From: Alligator mississippiensis
Lineage: Eukaryota; Chordata; Crocodylia; Alligatoridae
Length of the DNA stretch: 64,000 nt
Direction: 5' to 3'
Assembly (NCBI RefSeq): GCF_030867095.1
Contig: NC_081830.1
Span: 34,207,832-34,271,831 of the forward strand
Below, in pieces: positions 46,259 through 58,635 of this stretch. The notes below the pieces were generated by a model. The model saw only the letters and a list, made by a program, of their open reading frames with translations, searched no databases and had not been told where the DNA came from. Position 1 is the first letter of the stretch. Each line of letters starts with the position of its first letter. Position numbers and translations under genes: made by a program.

Positions 46259-46330
46259 CAACCATGATAGGATTTGAACTTGTAATCTTCTGATCCAAAG
46301 TGAGACACCTTAGCTATTGGGCCATGTGTC
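46259..46330 (-). pseudogene. tRNA-Arg-like pseudogene or tRNA-derived SINE head
   Basis: The - strand has 'ggcccaatagctaagg' (A-box-like), 'ctttggatcagaagatt' and 'gttcaaatcct' (B-box-like). From memory this follows tRNA-Arg(UCG) closely (ggcctaatggataagg, cttcggatcagaagattg, gttcgagtcc). The anticodon position reads TTG instead of TCG and the acceptor stem pairs poorly, so it is not a working tRNA gene. It abuts the truncated 5' end of a CR1. Confidence 0.55.
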
Positions 46331-47080
46331 TGTGGTATTTCTGGTCTAATGGATAATGTTGAAATGAACCATGTTTCAGGCTTTGAACTAGATGGTAAAT
46401 TGTACTGCATGGGGAAAAAAGGAAATGTCATATATAAATGTCATCCATTACTTTCCCTCATGGGGCTTCCTTCTACATTCCTATGAACAAACTAGAAGTG
46501 ATTCAGTGGTAGTCATTGGGACCTGTACACTAATATTATTCAAGCCATTTTTAAATCCTCCTCTAGATAGACCTTCAGGGGTCTCCTGAAGCCTGTGCCT
46601 ATCAGAATAGGAAAAAAACATCACAAACAAAATAAAAAAGCAAAATGAAGACAGAATATGGCAAGCAAACTAAAAAATAGAAAGATAGGAAGAATATAGG
46701 GTACCTACCCCACCTTTGAGTTTATAGGGTATTCTGAGTAGGACTATTCTCCACTTATCCTATTGAAAATGCTATATTTTGCACAAAAAATAAAGAATAA
46801 GACAGCAAGGATGAGTATATTAGTTATTATAGCCAATAGACGAGTGTCCTTTCCCATACCTATAATAAAGATCCAGCCATTGTAATCTTTAGGTTTCCTA
46901 CTCTACCCGCTATGTCAGACTCAAAGCGCCCTTTTGGAAATTGTTGGCTCTTAGTTTTCATTTGGTTTTGGACTATAGAAAAATAATAAAGCAATTCTTC
47001 CATTGTAAAGAACTCTGAAAGACTACAATGTGTCAGCATGTTTTTAATGCTATAGATTCCTATTTGAAATCTTTAGGTTT
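46331..47080. other. Intergenic, no gene recognised
   Basis: AT-rich, no repeat or coding signal that I can name. Confidence 0.5.
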
Positions 47081-47190
47081 ATCCTGTGATTTGTGTTTGC
47101 ATGCCTAACAGTGTGGCACCCCACACCATCCTCTACAGGTGCTCAAGGCAACCCAGTGTGCAAGGACATCCTGGTTGAGAATTACTGTAC
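47081..47190 (-). repeat. Interspersed repeat, same family as 61521-61645
   Basis: The - strand reads 'aattctcaaccaggatgtcc' ... 'ggttgccttgagcacctgta' ... 'gggtgccacactgttaggc'. This parallels the + strand at 61521 ('aattctcaaccagagtgcca' ... 'gggtgtcttgagatcatttc' ... 'agcactgttaagtgtacaaac'). No coding capacity. Probably a non-autonomous DNA transposon. Confidence 0.6.
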
Positions 47191-47309
47191 TAGATTCACT
47201 CTTTGACCACACTGGAATAGAATCTAAAAGTTTTGGAAAAATGTTTTACCTTCCTTGCATGAATCACTACGTACAATTCCTTTCTTATATCTAGGAATTG
47301 AACTCAAGA

Positions 47310-47392
47310 AATCCTGCCCAGAGCAGGGGGCATGGATCCAATGATCTCATGAGGTCCCTTACAGACCTAAACTTCTATGAATCTGTGGTCTA
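47310..47392 (+). mobile_element. CR1 3' tail fragment
   Basis: 'gcagggggcatggatccaat' and 'gatctcatgaggtccctta', then 'aacttctatgaatctgtgg', the CR1 terminus in + orientation. Confidence 0.7.
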
Positions 47393-50300
47393 ATTATTAA
47401 TGCCACCCTCACCTCCCAAAATTGGGAGTATGGCTCCTGATTTACCTGCTAGCAAGCTGCCCACCACTGGCAAAGGCTGACACTGCCATGAAAGAAGCCA
47501 AGGTAGCTCAGGGGAGAGTCAGGCAGCACTGCACTATCCCTATTCAGCATCTCTATTTTCCCCCAACAAATTTATAATCCAGCATCTGGTGGAGCAAAAT
47601 GGGAAAGGCCTTTTGTGAGGAGAACTGTGTCAGCAGATCAAGTCTGTATGGGGCATGAATAATCAGTGGAGTCCATTCAGAAGAAGTGGATGAACCTGAG
47701 ATGGTGGGCAAGGTCACATCTCCTCAAGAGGCAGGTTGCAATCTGCAGCTTTGACCTGGAGGTTACCATTAAAGGTATGGCACCCCTACCTATATCTAGA
47801 AGCATCCATGTCACTGTTTCAGAGGTAATTGGTGTTTTCTGGGTCAATGCCTCAAGGATCAAATGAAGTAGGTACAACGGGCCTGGCACTACTCTCATGC
47901 CTTGGTTTCCTTCTCAGGCACAGAGTCAGAGGTTGACCTAGGAGTGTTGAAGTGATGCAGATGCAGGAAGACGAGATGAAACTTTTTTAAGACCCCAGAA
48001 TAAGTAAGAATGGTCACCCTCCATGCTCTGTCATGTTTTCCCCCATCCACGCCCACCCCCACTTGACCACCAGTGCTACAGTCTCCAATTGTCTCGAGGG
48101 CAGGGAAGAATCTTCAAAGCCATTCCTGCCAACTCCAGCCAGGCTCCACATGAAGCTGGGCTCAGCCAGGGATAGCAGCAAGAGTGAGCAGATTCCTTCT
48201 CTCTATCCAGTACCTCTGGGTATTCCCTGCCAGCCCAGGAGCAGACATGTGGAAAGCAAACCTGTCCACTGCTGCCTCTGTAAGAGTCTAGGTCCAGATG
48301 CAGACCAACTGGGGCAGGGCAGGAGTGCCTCTGGAGCAGTCTTCTGCCTGGATCATTTGGGGAACCATAGCATTGGCAGCAGTGGATGGCAGAGATGGGA
48401 ATGTGTGGGGAGGGGAGGAAACATGCTGCTGAGCATGGAGAGGAAGGGGAGGAAACCACTTGAGGGACTTTTAAAAAAAGTGTCCCACTGATCCTTCTGC
48501 AGTATGGTCTTCCTACCCTGGAGTGTGTGTGGGGGGGAGGGAATGGGAATGGGGGAGGGAATGGGATTGGGGGTGCAGCCACCCCTGCAGTGCAGCACAG
48601 GTCACTGCTCCCACATCCACCATTCCAAAATCCTGAATCTCCCCTTGCACAGAGCACAAGTCCCAGTACACAGCATGCCCAGGGGAGCATTTTGGAAAAC
48701 TCTTTAGGAGACATGGCCTGAGGGGCACATATCCCCTCTTCACCCAGCTTCCCATTCCTTATGAGGTTCATTTTGTTCCCACACCTACCTCCTCATTTTG
48801 TCTCTAGCATTTCCTTGCTTCATCCTAAATTCCCTTACACAGCCTTCTAGTCCCTATTCTAGCCTCTGAAACTTCCCCCCTACTACCTCCTGGACCTTAA
48901 AGTTAGCTGGAATACCCTAAATCTTAGTGTAGGTCATTTCCCTGGAGTCCTTTCTTTCTTGGCTATGCCTCACTGCCTGACAGGTGACCATAGCCACTTG
49001 CACCCTTCCTGTTACTGCCCTAGGTGTAGGAAACATGCTAAGAAACCTCAGAAGCCCCTCCTGCACCAGAGACAAAGTGCCTGTATTTATGTTCTTAGCA
49101 TGACTACATTTTTTTGACCTGCCCAGGGCTCTAGAGACACTTCAGCAGAATCTCCCTAGCCATATAGAGCCTCTTCACATCTAGAGATAGCTGATTGTGG
49201 AGACATGCCATTGATTCACATAGCTACAACTGGGACTTTCATCACAAGTGGAGGAGATATTTAAAGCTCCATTTTGGTCACTTAAGTCATATACATGTGT
49301 GACTCGTGGGTAAATTGGCTAATGAAATGCAACACAAGAAGCTTCAATTGGGATTAAATAGCTGACATCTTTGGTGAATAAAATGAAATAACAGACTAAC
49401 TTTGTTCCTCAATATCTTTTAGAACTTCTAAGCAAAATAATCATGGAATTTTTTTTTTTTACACTTTTGTTTCATATGAAATTTCAAGTGTATTTTTTTT
49501 GCCCTGAACTGGAATGAGAACAAATATTCTAATGTCAGATTTTTCCATGAATTGGAATTTCTAAGGGTATACAAACTCGATTTCTGTAATCTTACACATG
49601 CAATTCTAGACAATTTATACAAGGTTATGCATACCAACAGAGATATACATTAAGGAAAAAACAAATCAAAGAATCAAACCTGAACATGTGTTTTCACTGT
49701 GTGTTTGAACCAGTGAAAGAAACCCATGGCATAGATACAACCAGGCTGACAAAAGAGTGCTTCTGTTGGCTTACTTTATATTGTTCAGAGAGATGGTATA
49801 CCTTAATTTACAGAAAAAAAACCCTCATTCATTGACATGTGCTGCATCTTCCCATGTAGGTTCATTCAACGTTGATAGAACAGCAGAAGCTTATAGTTGT
49901 AGTTAAACATCTAGCCTTTGACTTACAGAAATAAACTTCCCTCTTTTGTTGTATCAGTTTCTCCAAGCTACCAGGCCCCCCATCCAGTAAAAAAAATAAA
50001 AAAACCACATGCAATTACTTATGGCTTCTAGTGTATAAGTAGTTCCATTGATACCAGTGGGTGAACTCACATTTTTGGAATTATATTTGTGTTTGTGAAC
50101 TTCGTTGAAAAGGCACCTTGCAGCAGAAAAAACGGGGAAAAAAGATCATCAGGTTTTCTGAGAGGATTCAGGGAGTAGTATCACCTTTTTGTTCCATGTT
50201 GGTACAGGTCATAACACCATTGTGTCTTGATCCACCAGTGGGATGGCTAGGAATTATAATAGTGTGGTATCCTTAGTGCAGTGCTGCACATGTGCAAAAA

Positions 50301-50767
50301 CTGGTGTTATACTTGGATAGTATTATTTTAATTCAGACTGTCATTATTTTCATGGTTTTATCCTTTGTAGTCAAAAGGCCAAATCTCCAGTGTAGACATT
50401 GTTTCACAGGGGACACTGGAACAGATCCCCAGGCTGTAAATCAGTGCAGGTCCATTAACATTAGTGAGGTTGTGCCAATGGACATCACCTATTTAAGATC
50501 TAGGTTTCAATATTAGATTCTCTAATGACAAAGTCATGGGAATGCTACATTTGCTGTGCATTCAGATAGTGTATTCAAAAAACAAGACTGCCAGAAAAAA
50601 GACTGTTGCTATCTAGTCTGACTTCCTACTCAAAGACTTTTAGACCAGAGCAATAGGCTTTAAGCTAGAGGTAGAATTTGTATGTAGGCCCCCTTGTCAC
50701 AACAATGTGTAGCAGAAAGAGATTCTTGCTTTTTTAAGATGCTTTCAAAATGTCTTTTCAACCAGAG
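47393..50767. other. Intergenic, no gene recognised
   Basis: A GC-rich island (about 48020-48770) holds overlapping chance frames on both strands, the longest 231 codons (48076-48771, -). G-runs at 48531-48573 (at least five runs of three or more G) could form a quadruplex. The rest is AT-rich. The downstream flank of the receptor at 50768 lies at the right edge, with no clear polyadenylation signal singled out. Confidence 0.45.
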
Positions 50768-51724
50768 TCACAACAGTCTCTCATTTTTTGGGATTGATAG
50801 GCATTTTTTCAGGGTCTCTCTGAAGACTTGCTTCATTAGCTCATTCCTTAGGCTGAAGATAAAAGGGTTTAAGAAGGGGGTCACAATGCTGGAGAGAATA
50901 GCTAGGACTTTATTGAAGTTCATGGTGTCAGCCTGCGAAGGCCTGACATAGACAAATATGGAGATGCCATAGGCCATTGAGACAACAGTGAAATGGGAGG
51001 TGCAAGTGGCAAAGGCCTTTTGTCTTCCTTGTGCAGAAGGAATCCTGAGTATGGTAGAGATTATGTAGCTATAAGAGGCTAGTGTCAATGACAGAGTGCC
51101 AAGTAGGAGAATCAGAGAAGAGAGAAAGTCAATTAGTTCAATAAGCCAAATGTCAGCACAGGCAAGGTGAAGAACAGGGGCACTGTCACAAAAGAAGTGG
51201 TTGATCACATTAGGGCCGCAGAAAGGTAATTTTGACTTCAAAATAGTGGACATCAGAATGAGTAGGAATCCAGAAACCCAAGAAACAATGACTACCTGGA
51301 CACACACCCTCCCAGTCATTATTGTAGAATACCTCAGTGGATAACATATAGCCACATATCGATCATAAGACATGCCAGCAAAAAGGATGAATTCTGTGGA
51401 TCCCATGAAGAAGTAGAAATATGACTGGACAGAGCAGCCAATGAAGGAAATGGTTTTCCTCTCAGTAAGGAAGTTGGCCAACATTTTGGGCACCACACAG
51501 GTGGTCATGAAGATTTCAATAAGGGATAGATTGCAGAGAAAAAAATACATGGGTGTGTGAAGTCTGTAGTCAAGGCAGATCAACATGATGATAAGAGCAT
51601 TACCGAGAACTGTCACCAGGTACATAACAAGGAAGAATATGAAGAGGAGAATCTCCACATTGTGTTCACTGGGAAACCCCACCAGGATAAATTCAGTCAC
51701 GGTTGTTATGTTCTTTATTTCCAT
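50768..51724 (-). CDS. Intact olfactory receptor, class II, OR6-like
   Basis: A 318-residue odorant receptor from [12 protein letters not shown]. Landmarks: TVLGNALII (TM1), LHTPMYFFL (55-63), [10 protein letters not shown] (118-127), Cys97 and Cys179, KAFATCTSH (236-244), [10 protein letters not shown] (261-270) and [12 protein letters not shown] (283-294). An in-frame ATG lies 156 nt farther upstream, but I chose 51724. That extension would cross a good 3' splice acceptor (pyrimidine-rich tract, ctctgtccag, then gtcaga) whose exon starts at 51744, 20 nt before this ATG, exactly as at the other receptor loci. The paralogue at 58636 is about 71% identical by hand count, needs no gaps over 318 residues and sits about 7 kb away on the same strand, so the pair is a tandem duplication. 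No damage is seen. Confidence 0.95.
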   Translation of the reverse strand: MEIKNITTVTEFILVGFPSEHNVEILLFIFFLVMYLVTVLGNALIIMLICLDYRLHTPMYFFLCNLSLIEIFMTTCVVPKMLANFLTERKTISFIGCSVQSYFYFFMGSTEFILFAGMSYDRYVAICYPLRYSTIMTGRVCVQVVIVSWVSGFLLILMSTILKSKLPFCGPNVINHFFCDSAPVLHLACADIWLIELIDFLSSLILLLGTLSLTLASYSYIISTILRIPSAQGRQKAFATCTSHFTVVSMAYGISIFVYVRPSQADTMNFNKVLAILSSIVTPFLNPFIFSLRNELMKQVFRETLKKCLSIPKNERLL

Positions 51725-51744
51725 GCTCCCACTTTTTGTCTGAC

Positions 51745-52958
51745 CTGGACAGAGATCCACAAGAGAAGGGAAAGAAATGAATAAATTAAGAACAAGCAGC
51801 CAAAAAAAACAAAGGAACATTGTGGGATTTAGTGACAGACTTTCTATTTGTCCTGCTTCTGAGATCACTGGCACTGTCATGTACTAGCATTAAGTTCTTT
51901 GAGTGCATGGTGACAGGGCATTGTTTGTCAATTGGGAGAAACTGCACTGGAGCCAGGGAGCTGCTTCTCACTCTCTCACAAAGATATAATTCAGTGATCA
52001 TTCTGTTTGACTCAGTCAAGTGTACATTTGTAATATGGAGAGGGGATGGAGATTGACATATTTATACAACTTTTAGACTGTTGTAAATTAGGTCAGAACC
52101 AGTACTTTTGATTTCATTTGTAGTTGCTCCTGGTTTACATAGCTTAAATGAGAGCAAGGCTCTGTCTCTGTCTTTTTCCCTAAAGATTGCCTCTTGTTAC
52201 TAAACTATTATTTCTTGCTAACAATCAGAGAGATATGAGATTCAGCACCAAACCTGTCAGTTGCACAGACTGTTTATCTATTTCATATGGACAAAACAAT
52301 GTTAAAATGTGCATTAAACATATGCTCATTGGGTAACTCTTCAACCTAAACTGCTGATTTGTACCTTGTGGCTCATATTTACACCTATTGAAATTTGAGT
52401 GCAAGGTCATTGCACAGTGCTACCAAGTACCATAACAGGATCCCTACTTTCAGGTCTTTGGGTCAGTACTTGTGATCTGAGAGCCATGATGCGATCACAT
52501 GAAATACTTTGTTAAGCTTTTTAGTGAGCAAGGGCAAAAACACAGCAACATTGTGAACTTGGAGCTGCCTGGAGCGTGTGCCAATAAGCATGCCTGAGAG
52601 AGAGTCAAAAGGAGATAAATCACTTCATTTTTAGGAGAGAGCAGCAGGGAAAGTGCATGAGTGGACAGGGAATGCTTCACCATGACTCTCCCAACAACAT
52701 TTTATACGGTGAAGAAAAACTAATATGGAGTGACAAAGTTCTCAAGAGAGAGGTTCCTTCAATACCACAGTTATTTCCCCCCTCTTAACCTAAGGGGATG
52801 AACCAATAATTTTATCAATAGAGGTGATCTATTTAAACATTGATGACATTTAGGAAACAACTTTTTTTTAATGCTTCCCACATGAATATATTGTGGCTGT
52901 TTTTTGTCTGTCTATACAGATGGCTAACTTTTTAATAAAAAGTAAATAAAAATATAAT
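51745..52958. other. Upstream flank of the receptor at 50768, no gene recognised
   Basis: Begins with the pyrimidine-rich intron end (- strand). A non-coding leader exon and promoter should lie in or beyond this stretch but cannot be called from sequence alone. Confidence 0.4.
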
Positions 52959-53060
52959 AGAATCATAGGTTTGCACCTCAAGGGTCATCTAGTCCAACCC
53001 CTTCACTGTACAAAAAGTTTCATGAAGTATTGCTATACAATTGAATCAGCTCAGTCAAAA
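52959..53060 (-). mobile_element. CR1 3' tail fragment
   Basis: 'atagaatcataggtttgcac' followed by 'gggtcatctagtccaacccc', the CR1 terminal wording in - orientation. Confidence 0.65.
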
Positions 53061-53387
53061 ACACCATCAACGAAGAACCAGTGTGGTAGTTTCTGTACAA
53101 ACACTGAACAAAAAGACAATCTCTGTCTCAAAGAGCTCTGAAGCTAGGTATAAAACCAAGAATGTAAGCGTACCTAATATAATATAAAACCTATAAAAGT
53201 GCGCAGATGTGCAGAGGCAAAGAGCAGTGCCCATGCAAAACATCAGAGGCTAGATTGTGATGTGTACACTGAGTATAATCGTATTCTACAAGCAGACTCT
53301 GTTTTCAGTAGCAGAATTCATGTTGTAAGATATTATTTAAAGTAAGCAACTGTATCATAGTTTGCTCCTGAATGAATACATCAAATA

Positions 53388-53651
53388 GGGCATGTCTACA
53401 CATTGTCCTACATCACAGTAGCAATACACTACATCACCATATGGCATGCTACAGCGACATAGTGATCATGTGAGTCTATTCGTGATCGACAGCTACTTTG
53501 CATGATCCCCCATTTTAGCATGCTGCTATGGTAAAGTAGCAGCAAAATGTAACCGCGTGCCAAGCACACAGCTCACTATGGGTAGTTACTGCACCATTCT
53601 TTAGTACTTCCAAAAGGAAATACTAAGGCATGGTGACATGTAGACACACCC
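53388..53651. mobile_element. MITE with inverted ends and ATA target duplication
   Basis: The left end gggcatgtctacacat and the right end, read in reverse complement, gggtgtgtctacatgt match at 13 of 16 positions. The exact trinucleotide ATA flanks both sides (53385-53387 and 53652-53654). It is 264 bp and non-coding. A 3-bp duplication suits the PIF/Harbinger group. From memory the Chompy MITEs of crocodilians are of this type, but I cannot confirm identity. The same 13-bp end occurs at 41024. Confidence 0.75.
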
Positions 53652-53654
53652 ATA

Positions 53655-55167
53655 CTGAATCAATAATTAAATGAAATAAAAGTGGCTGAGGTCTGTTCTC
53701 TAAAAAATAATAAATGAAAAATTACAACTATTTAAAAAATGGCAATAGACAATAAAGAGAAAATGAAGGATTATTAGGAAAACTGAGATTCTTATAGTCA
53801 GAGGGAGTTACATTTTTGTCTAACTTTTCCAAACAAAAGTATTTACACACGTAACACTGGAAGGGGATATGTAGACCATAAAGTCCAACAACCTATTGTG
53901 AGAAGCAACAATCTGTGCAGGGTATTCCCCAAAATGCAGAAAGAAAATTTGTCCACAGTTTTGCTTTTAGAAGAATTTTGTAAAAGTTAGGGTGGCATAA
54001 AAACAAACTTAATATGCCAAATGCCATTCTTTATTCTATTCCATTCAAGCAAAACTTATTTAAAAAGTAAGTTTTGAAAACCAATTGATGTCTAATGAAA
54101 AGAACTAGAATCAACAAAGGATCACAGAAAAGGGATTTTTCACATTAAAATGTTTTGGGGGAAAAATAGTACAACCCTGCTTCCTTAGCCCATCCCTATT
54201 CCTTTTGGCTGGCCCTTTGCTTTACCTTTTCCAGAACATTAGCGGAGCCCTGGGTTCTTTGTACATCTGTGAGAAGAGATAGAGATACTATCATTTTGGA
54301 CAGGAATTCTGCAATAAGGAGACAAGATTGCGGCTGCATCTTTGCATTAGTTAGTACATCTTCTCCAGGTTTCTACTAAGTGTCTGGATCTGGTGATAGG
54401 TAAAAAAAATTCAAGTCCAGATGGAAGAGAGAAAACCAAGCCTAGCATCTTAAATCTCCTCTAATGCTACATCATCTAGGACAAATTGCAACAAACTAGA
54501 TCATTATATTTTCAAACTACTCTGTGCATTATTTTCAGTTTATTTCATAGGTAAGAAGAATGCATAGGAGCTAAACAAGTTTTGTTTTCCTCCTCTAACA
54601 ATATCCATAGGTGTTCAGTAATTTCTCTCTGACTTGTGTCCCCAAGAGAACTCGCTGACTAAAACATCTAATATTTCCCTTGGGAAAAGCAATTAAAAAT
54701 TGACATGATTGGTTTTAAGACTTTAATGAAAACAGATTCAGGTCCAACTATCCTAGTGAAACTATTCCAGATTTAGACTTAGAGACTGAAAAGGGACATG
54801 CACCTTTGTCCTCCTGAGCTAAGTGACCAATGCAATCATTGGGAAAGCCAGAGACTCTCCCCTCTCCCAAGATGGCTTGAACCTGGCTATCTTTGATTTA
54901 TCACCACCACAGAAAAATGGCCACACCATAGGCCAGCCACTGCTTAGTATCTTTGCTGGTATTCCTTCTGAAGGCAAGTCATTAACAGTCACTGGAAAAT
55001 ATGGACGAAGGGCAGTCTTGTAGAGAGAGAGGCCACAGTGTGTCTTCCCCTCCAGACCAACAACCACTTTGCTGATGCCTACATCATCTGGCTTACTGAT
55101 CTTCCTCCGGGCTCAACATTTTCTCACTGGATGTCCATTTCATGGCTTCCCAGGGACCAGCTTCAAA
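53655..55167. other. AT-rich intergenic, no gene recognised
   Basis: A possible very degenerate CR1 tail lies near 53855-53905 ('tggaaggggatatgtagacc'). Otherwise there is nothing I can name. Confidence 0.45.
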
Positions 55168-56250
55168 AGGAAGCTCCGAAGTCAGACCCAGAGTGTAGTG
55201 GTCGATAGTAGCAAATCATCATGGTGCTCTGTGACCAGTGGCATCCTGCAAGGCTCTGTCCTTGGACCAGTTCTTTTTAACATCTTTATCAATGATGTGG
55301 ACATTGGTGTTAGAAGCGCATTGGCTAAGTTCACCGATGACACTAAACTTTGGGGCATAGCGTCCACACCGGAGGACAGGCTAGTGATCCAGGCTGACCT
55401 AGATAAACTTAGTAAGTGAGTAGATACTATCCTGATGACATTCAATATAGATAAATGTAAGGTACTCCACCTCGGGAGAGAAAACCCGCAGCATGCTTAT
55501 AGGCTCAGCAGTGCTATGCTTGCTAGCACCACAACTGGGAGGCGGGGGGAGGCGGGGGGAGGGGGGGGGGGGTCATGATTGACCACAAGATGAACATGAG
55601 CCACCAATGTGATGTCGCAGCTGGCAAAGCAAACAATACTTTGGTTTGCATCCATAGATGTTTCTCAAGTAAATCTCAGGATGTCATCCTCCCACTGTAC
55701 TTGGCCTTGGTGAGGCCACAGCTGGAGTACTGCATCCAATTCTGGGCTCAACAATTCAAGAAGGATGTCGAGAGGCTTGAGAGAGTCCAGAGCAGAGCCA
55801 TGTGCATGATCAGAGGGCAAGAGAATAGGCTTTACGATGAGAGGCTGAGAGTCATGGGACTCTTCGGCCTGGAAAAGTGCAGGTTAGGGGGGGACTTGGT
55901 GGCTACTTATAAGTATATAAGGGGTGTACATCAGGATCTGGGAGAATGTCTGTTCACCAGAGTGCCCCAAAGAAAAACAAGGACCAATGGTCATGAACTC
56001 CTCCAAGACCATTTTAGGCTGGACATAAGGAAAAATTTATTTACTGTCTGAGCCTCCAAGACCTGGAATAGACTCCCTCCAGAGGTTGTGCAAGCACCTA
56101 CTCTGGACTCATTTAAGAAGCGTTTGGATGCTTATCTTGCTGGGATCCTTTGACCAACCCCAGCTTACTTCCTGCCCCTAGGGCAGGGGGCTGGACTTGA
56201 TGATCTTCGAGTTCCCTTCCATCCCTAACATCTATGAAATCTATGAACTC
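55168..56250 (+). mobile_element. CR1 LINE, 3' half, + strand
   Basis: Starts inside the reverse transcriptase at TQSVVVDSSKSSWCSVTSG, then [20 protein letters not shown] and FTDDTKLWG (55168-55419; catalytic FADD changed to FTDD). After a G-rich run (55537-55572, largely uninterrupted G) it continues MIDHKMNMSHQCDVAA and LEYCIQFWAQQFKKDVERLE (55575-56051). It ends with the usual tail 'catctatgaaatctatgaac' at about 56250. 5'-truncated; the G-run may be a hard spot for sequencing. One frame change and a few stops. Confidence 0.85.
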
Positions 56251-56548
56251 TGTGTGTGCTGGAAGAAGCTTTTGTAATGACTCGCATATGGTGCTTAGAG
56301 TGCTGTATTGTTGTCATAGTTCCCCAAATTCAAACTCCCTCTTTTCCTTAGCCCTTCTCTGTTTCTAAGTCTAAGTCCTGGTAGTCATGGGTTTTGGTCA
56401 GCTACATTTTTGGACATCTAGAGATGTCTATAAGAGGTAAGTAAATATTCACATCCAGTGTGCATCTTACCGTACATGCCTAGTCTTCATATACAGACAA
56501 CTACATATGCCAGCTACATATGTGCAGGCAATCTCAAAACTTATAACA

Positions 56549-56734
56549 TGTACAGACATTTTCTCTCCCAGGAGAAACTCTCTTGGTAATGAGTTAACTC
56601 TGGTTGTTACCAGGTTATTTTTTTCCCTGGGAACAGCCATTTTTACTCTGGGAGAAAAAGCCTGAACATCTGTATACTTGATGTGCCTTCTGGAAAAGCA
56701 GCAACTCTCCCAGGAGAAACTGTATGTCTGTACA
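56549..56734. repeat. Inverted repeat pair, possible MITE
   Basis: TGTACAGACAT (56549-56559) and its exact reverse complement ATGTCTGTACA (56724-56734) bound 186 bp. The inner flanks (ctcccaggagaaactctc and ctctcccaggagaaactg) are also related. No target duplication is evident. Confidence 0.5.
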
Positions 56735-58635
56735 AGGATAAAGATGAACAAAAAAGGAATGGAATGTCACCCCAGGTCGTATGCCCTTCATAAGCAGATA
56801 ACCATAAGCTCCAGGGTGTAGAACTGGCTTGATAGGAGCAAAAATAATGGGGCCAAAAGGAAAATAAGCAAGGAAAACTCTCATTAGGTACCTGATGAGA
56901 GAGCCTATTATACAGAGGTTGTATGTAACCTAGTACACAGAGGTTTTTACTTGGAAGGGTGGGATTCTATGTTCTGGTCTTTGCTTTCAGGAATGATCAG
57001 GGACACATCCTGGGAGGGTGGAGGGATAGGAGGGCAAGGGAGGAGATAAGGGGCAGACAGTAGTGCAGTTGAATGGTGCTTTTGTTCCTGCTCCACCCAA
57101 ACCTTAAAACCAATTGCCTGGGAGGGGCAGCAGCATTTCTATTTAGGCAGTGCTGGGAAAGTCAGTTGACTGTATGGCTCATTATCATCTCCTTGAAACC
57201 TGCTAATATCTCTCCACTGTACAAGTGTTAATTACTCTGTCTCCTTTTTAATTGTCTTGATGTTCCATTATTCATAATATCCTTTCTTCAGCAATTTGGC
57301 TGCCTGTTATCCTTTCCTGCTTACCTCTCTATTCTTTTTCACAGACCTGAAGACTGTTTTTAGCTCTCATCAAAATCTTAACTCAAACATAGAAATGACT
57401 GAGAGTGAAGTATTTGAGGCAGTGTCAAGATGCTTAAGGAGGCTAGATTTTGTTTTATGAACCTGAATAAGAGAATGTACATTTAACAATAATAATTACA
57501 GGACTAATGACACAGTATCTGTTGACTATTTTTTGCCTAGTTTGTTACTTTTTTAAACTGTATATATACTCTAGAAAATTGGTGACAGTCCAATATTTAT
57601 ATTTATTTTTGTTTTGATCTTAAACTAAATAATTTAGTACTAGGCCATTAGCATATTAATAAAGCATGTGGTTTCCATTTAACTGGAGAAAAATATGCAC
57701 TGTATTATATGTGATGATGTGCCACACCATTTGCACCTCACTTTTCAAAATCCTAGATCCACCTATAGAAATGATATTTCACATTAGACTATCATTCGTT
57801 AAGAGAACAGGGATAACCTGATATGAGATATTAGAATCCAGGTCCTCCCCACTTCCCAGAGGATGGCAACATTCACAGGCTACAAAGTCAGGCTCCTCTT
57901 GTTCGGTTCCTTGCTGGCACCATTACCCTTACGGGTGCCCAGGCACCCAATGGTTCCATGTCTTAAATGAATTTAATTCTGTATATAAGAAATAGGTGTG
58001 CTTGGTGCAGGCCAAAAGGATTGGGCCTTTCCCAAAACTTAGGTTGTGCTTAAGGCCATCCCTGACTCTATATGAATTGCAATGGAGCTTAAATGGGGGT
58101 TGGTTATGTAGGCATTCCATCAGAATTTATTTTGTATGTGTGCTGATGCCCTAATGTATACACACCTAGGGAACTGCACAGTCAAAAGTGGAGGCATCAA
58201 ATGTATTTTATCCCTTCTGTCTCAGGAAAATGTAGGTGTCTAAACTGCACCCAAGGTTCCCTTAAGCTTCTTAAGAAATCAATATGAATCTAGACACTGG
58301 CCATTATAATTGACCTAAGGTTTTGTTTTTGTTTTTAATTTTAGGCACTGAAGTCTGCTCTTTTAATTTAGTCTGGAATGTAAAACATAATTCTTCTTGT
58401 TCTGATGGAAAGTAAATCATCTTAAACAAAATAAATGTATGAATTCTAAATCTAGATCAAATCACCAGCTCTGGATTTGATACAACAGTAAATTTATAAA
58501 TGGCATGCAGTATGGTCACCCAGCTTATTATACGTGGAAGGATAATCTGCTTCTAAATGTTTAAGATCACATTGGATAAATTAAAAGCTCATTTCAAATT
58601 TATAAATATATATTTATTTCCAACCACAGTATAAA
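56735..58635. other. Intergenic, 3' flank of the receptor at 58636
   Basis: AT-rich, with no gene recognised. ATAAAT-type words just left of the receptor stop (about 58600-58615) give AATAAA-like signals only in weak form. Confidence 0.45.

Noticed and set aside
48076-48771. 231-codon open frame on the - strand
   Set aside because: Pro/Cys/Ser-rich with no domain I recognise, in a GC-rich island where + strand frames are also long. Best explained by base composition.
51725-51880. 52-residue upstream extension of the receptor at 50768
   Set aside because: It crosses a good splice acceptor and has no counterpart in the paralogue at 58636. The start at 51724 fits the family.
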